From the NCBI GenBank assembly GCA_022360075.1, contig JAKSDN010000703.1:1-5605 (forward strand): a DNA stretch of 5,605 nt, read 5' to 3'. Under the pieces are notes generated by a model that saw nothing but the letters and a program-made list of their open reading frames with translations, did no database searches and was not told the DNA's origin. Shown here in pieces: positions 1 to 5,181 of this stretch. How positions within the stretch are numbered: the stretch's first letter is position 1; each line of letters starts with the position of its first letter. Position numbers and translations under genes: made by a program. This DNA is from Kiloniellales bacterium. GTDB taxonomy: Bacteria; Pseudomonadota; Alphaproteobacteria; Kiloniellales; JAKSDN01.

Positions 1-663
1 CCGTTCCTGGCGACCAGCTTCGAGGCGGCGCTCAAGCTGCACAAGGCCTCGATGCCGGCGATCGAGTCGACCCTGGCCGACAAGGGACTCAAGCTGCTCT
101 ACGCCGTGCCCTGGCCGCCGCAGGGCCTCTATGCCAACAAGGAGGTCAATGGCGCCTCCGACATGGCCGGTGTGAAGTTCCGCGCCTACAACGCGGCGAC
201 CTCACGGCTGGCCGAGCTGATGGGCGCGCAGCCGACCAAGATCGAGGCGGCGGAGATCTCCCAGGCCTTCGCCACCGGCGTGGCCGAGAGCATGATCTCC
301 TCCGGCTCGACCGGCTACGACCGCAAGATCTGGGAGCACGTGCAGTACTGGTACGACACCCAGGCCTGGCTGCCCAAGAACATGGTGGTGGTCAACATGA
401 AGGCTTGGGAGGGTCTGGACGAGAAGACCCAAGCCATCGTGCTCGGCGCGGCCGCGATGGCCGAGCAGGCCGGCTGGGCCAAGGCGCAGGAGCTCGCCGA
501 CTGGTACAAGGAGCAGCTCGCCGCCAACGGCATGACCGTCGAGCCGCCGAGCGAGCAGCTCAAGGCCGACATGGAGCAGATCGGCGCGACCATGACCGAT
601 GAGTGGCTCGGGCGCGCCGGCGACCAGGGCAAGGCCATCGTCGATTCTTTCAAGGCGATGTGA
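1..663 (+). CDS. dctP: TRAP transporter substrate-binding protein, DctP family (5' partial)
   Basis: This is the periplasmic receptor of a tripartite TRAP transporter: it binds an organic anion, usually a carboxylate, and hands it to the DctQ/DctM membrane complex. The frame is open from base 1, giving the C-terminal 220 residues; family members are usually about 320-350 residues, so roughly the N-terminal third, including the signal peptide, lies outside the window. Visible family features are the GVKFR segment at residues 57-61 of the visible part, whose arginine matches the conserved carboxylate-binding arginine of DctP proteins, the EISQAFATG stretch, and a C-terminal helical region (VVVNMKAWEGLDEKTQAIV) typical of TRAP receptors. 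The two membrane subunits follow on the same strand. The substrate cannot be read from this fragment. An internal ATG at 52 is not the real start because homology continues upstream of it. Confidence 0.93.
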   Translation, partial: PFLATSFEAALKLHKASMPAIESTLADKGLKLLYAVPWPPQGLYANKEVNGASDMAGVKFRAYNAATSRLAELMGAQPTKIEAAEISQAFATGVAESMISSGSTGYDRKIWEHVQYWYDTQAWLPKNMVVVNMKAWEGLDEKTQAIVLGAAAMAEQAGWAKAQELADWYKEQLAANGMTVEPPSEQLKADMEQIGATMTDEWLGRAGDQGKAIVDSFKAM

Positions 664-833
664 CCGGGCAAAGCAATGTGAGCGGGCGGGGTTCGATCCT
701 GGGCTTCGCCCTATTCCATCGGCTCGTGGGTCGAGAGAAAGGGTCAGGGTGAGATTACTGAAGGCGAACGAAAAAGACTGAGAGTCTGACTCGAAAAGAA
801 CCCGGTGAACTCAATGAGTTGCACCATTTCACT

Positions 834-950
834 TGTCACCCTCGGGCTTGACCCGAGGGTCCATCGGTGTGCGAGACCGGGACCCAAGTTGGGATAGGCC
901 CGGCGGTTCCGCAATTCCCATGGATGCTCGGGTCAAGCCCGAGCATGACA
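834..950. repeat. paired palindromic intergenic repeat (REP/BIME-like)
   Basis: Two hairpin units stand in inverted orientation. The left unit is ACCCTCGGG (838-846), a five-base loop, then CCCGAGGGT (852-860), a perfect 9-bp stem. The right unit is ATGCTCGGG (924-932), a five-base loop, then CCCGAGCAT (938-946), also a perfect 9-bp stem. The outer ends are TGTCA (834-838) and TGACA (946-950). Aligning bases 834-867 with the reverse complement of 917-950 gives 29 of 34 identities. Four of the five differences are paired within each unit's own stem. The core CTCGGGCTTGACCCGAG resembles dispersed intergenic repeats common in alphaproteobacterial genomes; that family membership comes from memory and was not searched. 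Confidence 0.85.
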
Positions 951-1016
951 GGTTGGAGGCGATGGTCGTCATGCTTCGACGAGGCTGCCAAACCATGGGC
1001 ACGTAGCTTCTTATCC

Positions 1017-1078
1017 TGTCACCCTCGGGCTTGGCCCGGTGATCCAGAGTGGCGCCTGAACCAAACCCGGCGATGACA
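1017..1078. repeat. second, shorter or degenerate copy of the palindromic repeat
   Basis: Bases 1017-1033 repeat the first 17 bases of the 834-950 element exactly. The sequence then switches to GCCCGGTGATCCA instead of CCCGAGGGTCCA. The unit can still fold as TCACC/GGTGA outside and GGGC/GCCC inside, with CTC (1024-1026) bulged on the left. The far end, CCCGGCGATGACA (1066-1078), is a decayed inverted partner that ends in TGACA like the first element. The unit therefore looks like a hybrid of two repeat variants with a shortened middle. Confidence 0.7.
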
Positions 1079-1181
1079 AGTGAGCAGGGCGTTTGCTCGA
1101 AGCTCTTGTTCTCAAAACAATCGTTTTCGGGCAGGCTCCGAGACCGGCCCTTCACTCTCGAGCCGTATCTCAGGAACGTTC

Positions 1182-1188
1182 AAGGGGG
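1182..1188 (+). promoter_or_regulatory. ribosome binding site of dctQ
   Basis: AAGGGGG lies 9 bases before the ATG at 1198. It decides the start: the reading frame is open as far back as a TTG at 1093, but that extension would begin inside the repeat-rich spacer, has no comparable Shine-Dalgarno sequence, and would put a non-family tail in front of the first membrane helix. Confidence 0.75.
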
Positions 1189-1197
1189 CAAAGGCTC

Positions 1198-1722
1198 ATG
1201 TGGCAGGCGCTCGATCGCGGTCTCAACCGCGTCTACACGGCCTGCGGCGTCATCGGCGCCGGGTTCCTGTTCTTCCTCATGGTGCTGGTGCTGGCCAGCA
1301 TCGGCACGCGCGCGGCGGGGATCTACGTCGGCGGGCTGACCGAGTACTCCGGATACGCCATGGCGGCGGCCAGCTACTTCGCCCTGTCCTACACCTTCCG
1401 CGACGGCGCGCACATCCGGGTCACCATGGTCCTGACCCGCTTCCACGGGGCGGCGCGTTACAGGCTCGAGCTCTTCTGCCTGGCCGTCGCCAGCTTCTTT
1501 GCGCTCTATCTCGCCTACTACATGGTCGAGCTTGCCTACATCTCCTGGGACTTCGAGGAGCGCAGCGAGGGCGGCGACGCCATGCTGCTGTGGATCCCGC
1601 AGAGCGGTGCGGCGGCCGGCTCGATCGTGATGGCGGTCTGCGTGCTGCACGCCTTCATCAAGACGCTCGCCGGCGGCGACTTCTTTCGCGCGCCCGATGG
1701 CGACGCGACGATGATGGAATGA
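1198..1722 (+). CDS. dctQ: TRAP transporter small membrane subunit, DctQ family
   Basis: This 174-residue inner-membrane protein matches the usual 150-200 residue size of DctQ subunits, which pair with DctM and help dock the substrate-loaded receptor. Four hydrophobic segments are visible at about residues 14-36, 47-66, 90-113 and 129-154. The loop after the second segment contains FRDGAHIRVTMV (residues 67-78), close to the G-x-H-I-R-V motif typical of DctQ. Between helices three and four the segment ISWDFEERSEG followed by LWIP is also family-like. The start is set by the Shine-Dalgarno at 1182-1188. The stop codon overlaps the ribosome binding site of dctM, so the two are probably co-translated. 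The long gap to dctP is unusual compared with compact TRAP operons. Confidence 0.93.
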   Translation: MWQALDRGLNRVYTACGVIGAGFLFFLMVLVLASIGTRAAGIYVGGLTEYSGYAMAAASYFALSYTFRDGAHIRVTMVLTRFHGAARYRLELFCLAVASFFALYLAYYMVELAYISWDFEERSEGGDAMLLWIPQSGAAAGSIVMAVCVLHAFIKTLAGGDFFRAPDGDATMME

Positions 1723-1733
1723 GGACCTAAGCC

Positions 1734-3032
1734 ATGGAACAGGCCGTCCTCATCGTCGTCTTCCTCGCGATCCTCTTCTTCTTCCTGGGCTCGGGCATCT
1801 GGGTTGCCATCAGCCTGCTCGGCGTCGCCGTGATCGGCATGGAGATCTTCACCGACCGGCCGGTCGGCGAGGCCATGGCGACGACGGTCTGGGGCGCCGG
1901 CTCTTCCTGGACTTTGGCCGCCCTGCCGCTGTTCATCTGGATGGGCGAGATCCTCTTCCGCACCAACCTGTCGGAGAACCTCTTCAAGGGCCTGACCCCC
2001 TGGATGCATCGCCTGCCAGGCGGCTTGCTGCACGTCAACATCGCCGGCTCGGCGATCTTCGCGGCGATCTCGGGCTCCTCGGCGGCGACGGTGGCCACGG
2101 TCGGCAAGATGTCGATCCCTGAGCTCAAGAAGCGGGCCTATCCGGAGAAGATGATCATCGGCACGCTGGCCGGCGCAGGGACGCTCGGCCTGCTGATTCC
2201 ACCTTCGATCACGCTGATCATCTACGGCGTCACGGTGAACGAATCGATCGCCAAGCTGTTCATCGCCGGCATCCTGCCGGGCATCATGCTGGCCCTTCTG
2301 TTCATGACCTTCGTCGGCATCTGGGCGATCGCAAGCGGTCAGCGCGAGCGCGAGACGATCCGCCACACGATCCGCGAGAAGCTGCACGGCGCCGTGCTGC
2401 TGCTGCCGGTGGTGATGCTGATCCTGCTGGTGATGGGCTCGATCTACAGCGGGCTTGCGACCGCGACCGAGGCCGCGGTGCTCGGCGTGGTCGGCGCGCT
2501 CGCGCTGTCGTTCTTTCAGAAGTCGCTCACCCGCGAGAGCTTCGTCGCCTCGCTCTTGGGCGCGACCAAGACTTCCTCGATGATCGCCTTCATCCTGGCC
2601 GGCTCATCGTTCTTGTCGCTGGCCATGGGTTTCACCGGCTTGCCGCGCGCCCTGGCGTCCACGATCGTCGATTGGCAGCTCTCCCCGGCGCTGCTGATCG
2701 TCGTGCTGACGGCCTTCTATATCGTGCTCGGTTGCTTCCTCGACGGTATCTCGTCGGTCGTGCTGACCATGGCCGTGATCGAGCCGATGGTGCGCCAGGC
2801 CGGCTTCGACATGATCTGGTTCGGCATCTATTTGATGCTGGTGGTCGAGATGGCGCAGATCACGCCGCCGGTCGGCTTCAACCTCTTCGTGCTGCAGGGC
2901 ATGACCGGGCGCGACATGGCCTTCATCGCCCGGGCCGCTGCACCGATGTTCGCGATCATGGTCGTGGCGGTCGCGATCCTCTACGTGTTTCCCGAGGTCG
3001 CGACCGCCCTGCCAGAGGCGATGTCGCGCTGA
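1734..3032 (+). CDS. dctM: TRAP transporter large permease subunit, DctM family
   Basis: This is the transport channel of the TRAP system, an ion-coupled, elevator-type inner-membrane protein of the ion transporter superfamily. At 432 residues it has the normal DctM length and appears intact, with about a dozen hydrophobic segments from residue 3 to residue 420. Recognisable family motifs are the first helical hairpin AISGSSAATVATVG (111-124), TLGLLIPPSI (150-159), SGLATATEAA (239-248), GCFLDG (333-338) and the second hairpin ITPPVGFNLFV (376-386). The serine/glycine-rich and proline-rich hairpins correspond to the substrate and sodium site in known TRAP structures. GAGGA at 1721-1725, overlapping the dctQ stop, lies 8 bases before the ATG. 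Sequence alone does not give the substrate. Confidence 0.96.
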   Translation: MEQAVLIVVFLAILFFFLGSGIWVAISLLGVAVIGMEIFTDRPVGEAMATTVWGAGSSWTLAALPLFIWMGEILFRTNLSENLFKGLTPWMHRLPGGLLHVNIAGSAIFAAISGSSAATVATVGKMSIPELKKRAYPEKMIIGTLAGAGTLGLLIPPSITLIIYGVTVNESIAKLFIAGILPGIMLALLFMTFVGIWAIASGQRERETIRHTIREKLHGAVLLLPVVMLILLVMGSIYSGLATATEAAVLGVVGALALSFFQKSLTRESFVASLLGATKTSSMIAFILAGSSFLSLAMGFTGLPRALASTIVDWQLSPALLIVVLTAFYIVLGCFLDGISSVVLTMAVIEPMVRQAGFDMIWFGIYLMLVVEMAQITPPVGFNLFVLQGMTGRDMAFIARAAAPMFAIMVVAVAILYVFPEVATALPEAMSR

Positions 3033-3065
3033 CCCGCCTTGTCGCGGATGGGTTCAGCGCGCGGC

Positions 3066-3077
3066 GTCGATATCGAC
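3066..3077. repeat. 12-bp perfect palindrome between convergent genes
   Basis: GTCGATATCGAC is a perfect self-complementary dodecamer in the 56-base gap between the convergent ends of dctM and the phasin gene. It has no loop and no adjacent T-run, so it is a poor intrinsic terminator. It could be a protein-binding site or chance. No other terminator is visible in this gap. Confidence 0.3.
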
Positions 3078-3088
3078 CGGAACGACGC

Positions 3089-3499
3089 TCAGCTCGAGCG
3101 CAGTTCCTCCATGGCCTTGTTGGCCCGGTCGTAGATCGGCGCCCATTGCTCGGTCGCGGTCTTCGAGGCCAGCTCCATGAGCTTGCCGGCCTCGCTCAGA
3201 TACTGCTCGGTGGTTTGCTGCATCCAGCTCTGTTGCAGCTTGGCGGCTTCCTGCCAGCTATCGCACTTGGTGAGCTGCCCACCCAGCGCCATGTCGCTGT
3301 CCATCCGTGCCTTCATGAATGTCATCAGCTCTTCGTTCCAGGCCGACACGCCCTGGAAGTAGGCTTTCACGGCCTCGGCGAAGAGCTCGCCGGCCGCGCC
3401 GTTCATGGCGGTCATGCGCGCCATCGTTTCTTTGGGGTTCAGCGCTTCGGCACCGTTCGAACCATTGCCGCTCGGGCTGCTGGTCGACGCTTTTGCCAT
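3089..3499 (-). CDS. phasin family protein (PHA granule-associated)
   Basis: Phasins are small amphipathic proteins that coat polyhydroxyalkanoate granules in the cytoplasm and control granule number and size. This 136-residue protein fits the Phasin_2 pattern. It has a low-complexity Ser/Gly/Asn N-terminus (residues 5-16), a long helical region from about 22 to 75 (NPKETMARM, GELFAEAVKAYFQGVSAWNEEL), then KCDSWQEAAKLQQSWMQQ at 78-95 and EAGKLMELASKTATEQWAPI at 103-122, with the cysteine-containing turn and the late 'KL.ELA.K' helix that mark the family. There is no signal peptide or membrane segment. The start at 3499 is set by GAGGAGG (minus strand, 3508-3514), eight bases upstream; a longer frame to 3589 lacks this and adds an arginine-rich tail unlike phasins. 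No PHA synthase or depolymerase gene is in view. An FNR-like box lies about 220 bases upstream. Confidence 0.88.
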   Translation of the reverse strand: MAKASTSSPSGNGSNGAEALNPKETMARMTAMNGAAGELFAEAVKAYFQGVSAWNEELMTFMKARMDSDMALGGQLTKCDSWQEAAKLQQSWMQQTTEQYLSEAGKLMELASKTATEQWAPIYDRANKAMEELRSS

Positions 3500-3507
3500 T
3501 CTTGAGT

Positions 3508-3514
3508 CCTCCTC
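3508..3514 (-). promoter_or_regulatory. ribosome binding site of the phasin gene
   Basis: On the minus strand the sequence GAGGAGG is followed by eight bases and then ATG at 3499. This is the strongest Shine-Dalgarno in the window. It fixes the start of the phasin gene 30 codons downstream of the longest possible frame and suits a highly expressed granule protein. Confidence 0.85.
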
Positions 3515-3578
3515 TGCGGTGCTTGCTTGTCGGTTGCTCCACACCGGCGAGCGGCCATGACGCCGCCGGCTACGGTCA

Positions 3579-3598
3579 GGCAAGCCCAAGGGCTTGCC
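3579..3598 (-). repeat. strong hairpin in the presumed phasin leader
   Basis: GGCAAGCCC (3579-3587) and GGGCTTGCC (3590-3598) are perfectly complementary with only two bases between them; in RNA the inner pairs would open to form a real loop. It lies 80-100 bases upstream of the phasin start, inside the leader if transcription begins near 3683. No T-run follows on either strand, so a simple intrinsic terminator is unlikely. It may stabilise the transcript, be a regulator site, or be a dispersed repeat. Confidence 0.5.
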
Positions 3599-3689
3599 CG
3601 GCCCCCCTGGCCTGAAAGCTCCCCCGCCCGGCGCCTAGCTGGCGATCAATTTTCCTGGATTCAAGGACACACTTCGTCCTCACCAAACG

Positions 3690-3695
3690 ATGCTA
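3690..3695 (-). promoter_or_regulatory. candidate -10 hexamer of the phasin promoter
   Basis: On the minus strand the hexamer reads TAGCAT, four of six matches to TATAAT. It would put the transcription start near 3683, so that the FNR-like box at 3717-3730 is centred about 40.5 bases upstream, within one base of the -41.5 position of class II FNR/CRP-activated promoters. The hexamer is weak on its own; the spacing is what supports it. Confidence 0.4.
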
Positions 3696-3716
3696 GACCA
3701 AACGCGGCGCGCTGTC

Positions 3717-3730
3717 TTGATCCAGGTCAA
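3717..3730 (-). promoter_or_regulatory. FNR/FixK/Anr/Dnr-type binding site
   Basis: TTGATCCAGGTCAA matches the consensus TTGAT-N4-ATCAA at nine of ten specified positions, differing only in G for A at the start of the right half. Such boxes bind CRP/FNR-superfamily regulators that respond to low oxygen, redox state or nitric oxide. The only suitably oriented downstream gene is the phasin on the minus strand, because no plus-strand gene begins until 4439. The regulator itself is not encoded in this window. Confidence 0.65.
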
Positions 3731-3770
3731 TAAAGATTCGTGATTCGCGTGAGGCGAGGAAGAGCGACCT

Positions 3771-3894
3771 GGCACAGAGATCACCGAGGACGCACAGAGG
3801 GCACTGAGGATTTGATCACATGGCCCTGACGAGGCCTCTGGTCGGTCGCACGATCAGGTCGATAAAGCTCAAGCGCCCCGGTGATCTCTGTGCC
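3771..3894. repeat. inverted-repeat element with CACAGAG-like tandem units
   Basis: GGCACAGAGATCACCG (3771-3786) is exactly repeated in reverse complement as CGGTGATCTCTGTGCC (3879-3894), with 92 bases between. On the left the pattern continues inward as four CAC-N-GAG units at 3773, 3782, 3793 and 3802, spaced 9, 11 and 9 bases apart. On the right, reading the minus strand, further CACGG-type units continue outward to about 3910. CACAGAG-rich intergenic repeats of this kind occur in many environmental bacterial genomes. No target-site duplication or transposase is visible. Confidence 0.7.
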
Positions 3895-3961
3895 GGCGCC
3901 GTGTTCTCCGTATTGGAACCCAGACGGCAGAAGCTCCCGCAGACCGTCGCGATCGCTAGCG

Positions 3962-4315
3962 TCAGTCTCGCTCGGCCTCTCCGGCTTCGCTTTCGGGTAG
4001 GGCCAGGCGGATGACGCCTTTGACCGGCTTGTGCGGGTCGACCGGCTTGCCCTTGCGCAGGATGCGCAGGCGGCCGGCCCGGGCCAAGTGGAGCGCCTGA
4101 TGCCGCGTCGCCGAGAGATAGCGGCGCCAAAGATCGGGCGGATCGCTGGGACGGGCCTTGGTCTCGGCAAAGGCGCGGGCGGCCTCGGTCGGGCAGATCG
4201 ATTTGCCGGCGCCGCGCTCCGCGAGCAGCGCGAGGATCGCCGTCGCGACCGGATCGTCCGGCGTACTATCGGGCTCACCCGTTCGATCCTGCACTTCGTT
4301 CGACGTCTCCACCAT
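3962..4315 (-). CDS. DUF3253 domain-containing protein
   Basis: This 117-residue cytoplasmic protein matches the DUF3253 family, small proteins predicted to have a winged-helix-like fold and no established function. Family landmarks are DPVATAILALLAERG (residues 21-35), SICPTEAARAF (39-49), the WRRYLSATRHQALHLARAG helix region (63-81), RLRILRKGKPVDP (82-94) and KGVIRLAL (99-106). The first 20 residues are polar and probably disordered, and the last ten are acidic. The ATG at 4315 is chosen because the domain begins about 20 residues later and a start further upstream (4495) would overlap the divergent NnrU-family gene and add unrelated sequence. The Shine-Dalgarno is weak (GCGGG close to the ATG), so the exact start is less sure than the family. 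The gene is divergent from the NnrU-family gene with 123 bases between them. Confidence 0.82.
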   Translation of the reverse strand: MVETSNEVQDRTGEPDSTPDDPVATAILALLAERGAGKSICPTEAARAFAETKARPSDPPDLWRRYLSATRHQALHLARAGRLRILRKGKPVDPHKPVKGVIRLALPESEAGEAERD

Positions 4316-4438
4316 GTCCCGCAGTCTGGTCGCCGCGACCGAGCCTGAAAAGCCCGGAGTCGCGAATTCGTTCGCACCTTCGCCGGATGACCGTATGGGC
4401 GCTGGACGGACACCAGCCAGCTTGCCAATATCCGCGCC

Positions 4439-5140
4439 ATGACCGGGACGCTCAACGCACTCTTCATCGCCACGGCGCTGTTCGTCGGGATGCACTTTCT
4501 GCTGTCCAGTCAGGCGCCGCGCCGCACGCTACAGGACCGTATCGGCGAGGGGCCCTTCAGGGCCATCTACGCGTTGGTCGCCGGTGGAAGCTTCGTGTGG
4601 ATGCTCTTCGCCTATGGCGCCGCGCCCTTCGTCGAAGTCTGGAGCCCGCCGTTGGCACTGCGCTGGGTGCCGGTTCTGGTCATGCCGATCTCGCTGTTCC
4701 TTATTCTCGCCGGCCTGACCACGCCGAGCCCGACGGCGGTCGGCGGCGACAAGATGCTTCAGGATTCGACCGGCAGCCCGGCGAACGGGATCTTGCGCAT
4801 AACGCGCCACCCGTTTCTTTGGGGCGCCGCGCTCTGGGCGCTTTCTCACCTCTGCGTCCGCGGCGACGCGGCGAGCATCCTGCTCATGGGCGGCATCGTG
4901 GTGCTCTCCTTCGGCGGCATGTGGCACATCGACCGGCGGCGCGAGGCGCTTGACCATGGCGCCTGGGGCCCCATGGCACTGACCACGAGCGTCATCCCCT
5001 TCGCGGCGATCGCGTCGGGGCGCACGACCATGGACTGGCAGGGCATCGGCTGGTGGCGCCCCGTCGCCGCGCTCGCGCTTTACGTCGTCTTGTTTCACCT
5101 GCATGAGTGGATCATCGGGGTCAGCGCGCTGCCCGCCTGA
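4439..5140 (+). CDS. NnrU family integral membrane protein
   Basis: This 233-residue inner-membrane protein belongs to the NnrU family, first linked to nitric-oxide/nitrite metabolism in denitrifiers and related to the haem-containing plant enzyme 15-cis-zeta-carotene isomerase. About six hydrophobic segments are visible: residues 4-23, 41-62, 76-93, 123-140, 146-163 and 206-227. Conserved landmarks are TPSPTAVGG (95-103), GILRITRHPFLWG (117-129), ALWALSHL (131-138), RGDAASILL (141-149), IDRRR (164-168), the T-S-x-I-P-F-A-A-I segment (183-191), IGWWRP (203-208) and LFHLHEWIIGVSALP at the end. Histidines 19, 124, 137, 163, 220 and 222 are candidate metal or haem ligands by analogy with the plant enzyme. 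No clear Shine-Dalgarno precedes the ATG. No nitrite or nitric oxide reductase genes are in view, so a denitrification role is only a possibility. Confidence 0.88.
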   Translation: MTGTLNALFIATALFVGMHFLLSSQAPRRTLQDRIGEGPFRAIYALVAGGSFVWMLFAYGAAPFVEVWSPPLALRWVPVLVMPISLFLILAGLTTPSPTAVGGDKMLQDSTGSPANGILRITRHPFLWGAALWALSHLCVRGDAASILLMGGIVVLSFGGMWHIDRRREALDHGAWGPMALTTSVIPFAAIASGRTTMDWQGIGWWRPVAALALYVVLFHLHEWIIGVSALPA

Positions 5141-5144
5141 TTCA

Positions 5145-5172
5145 AGCCCGCAGTGAAGTTGCTCGACGGGCT
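5145..5172. terminator. weak candidate hairpin between convergent genes
   Basis: AGCCCG (5145-5150) can pair with CGGGCT (5167-5172) across a 16-base loop in the 41-base gap between the convergent NnrU-family and Rap1a-like genes. The position suits a two-way terminator, but the stem is short, the loop is long and no T-run follows on either strand. Confidence 0.25.
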
Positions 5173-5181
5173 GGAGCGCTC

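Larger units (their letters stand above)
664..1197. other. 534-base spacer between dctP and dctQ
   Basis: I see no credible gene here. Bases 664-833 hold only weak short inverted repeats, for example GAGTC/GACTC around 782-792. Bases 834-950 and 1017-1078 are two palindromic repeat elements listed separately. Between them, around 966-986, is a stretch (CGTCATGCTTCGAC) that looks like a decayed fragment of a related repeat. Bases 1101-1130 form a small A/T-rich island with overlapping inverted repeats (TTGTT/AACAA at 1106-1120 and AAAAC/GTTTT at 1114-1127), which could be an operator or promoter region for dctQM or just part of another dispersed repeat. No clear sigma-70 promoter or U-tailed terminator is visible. 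Confidence 0.7.
3500..3961. other. 462-base intergenic region upstream of the phasin gene
   Basis: No convincing gene is present. From the phasin side the region holds the phasin ribosome binding site (3508-3514), a strong hairpin (3579-3598), a -10-like hexamer (3690-3695), an FNR-like box (3717-3730), a short direct repeat GATTCGT/GATTCGC (3735-3748), and an inverted-repeat element (3771-3894). Bases 3895-3961 run into the end of the DUF3253 gene and show nothing further except a continuing CACGG-type unit on the minus strand. The A/T-rich stretch 3645-3735 contrasts with the GC-rich surroundings, as expected for a promoter. Confidence 0.7.

Noticed and set aside
599..781. 60-codon plus-strand frame after dctP
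   Set aside because: It starts inside dctP, has an arginine-rich composition without any recognisable motif, and has no Shine-Dalgarno.
834..1078. Possible CRISPR array or tandem repeats
   Set aside because: Only three to four palindromic units occur, in mixed orientation with irregular spacing and no constant repeat length. They fit REP-like elements instead.
829..1155. Minus-strand open frame of 108 codons, and plus-strand frames at 867-1076 and 1049-1339
   Set aside because: They run straight through the palindromic repeats. Peptides such as MDPRVKPEGD or HPRAWPGDPEW are typical false translations of these repeats, and there is no ribosome binding site or domain.
1093..1197. N-terminal extension of dctQ from a TTG at 1093
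   Set aside because: It would add a non-family tail derived from the spacer. The ATG at 1198 has a good ribosome binding site and gives a normal DctQ length.
1536..2387. 283-codon minus-strand frame opposite dctQ and dctM
   Set aside because: It is antisense to two well-supported membrane protein genes. Its Asp/Arg/Gln-rich composition is the usual shadow in high-GC DNA.
3500..3589. N-terminal extension of the phasin gene to 3589
   Set aside because: The GAGGAGG site at 3508-3514 sits inside this extension and clearly serves the ATG at 3499. The extension would also translate the leader hairpin.
3820..4014. 64-codon plus-strand frame with a TGAGGA sequence before its ATG
   Set aside because: It lies within the inverted-repeat element and overlaps the end of the DUF3253 gene antisense. 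The apparent ribosome binding site is simply one of the CACTGAGGA repeat units.
4316..4495. Longer DUF3253 protein starting at 4495
   Set aside because: The extension overlaps the start of the divergent NnrU-family gene and adds no family sequence.
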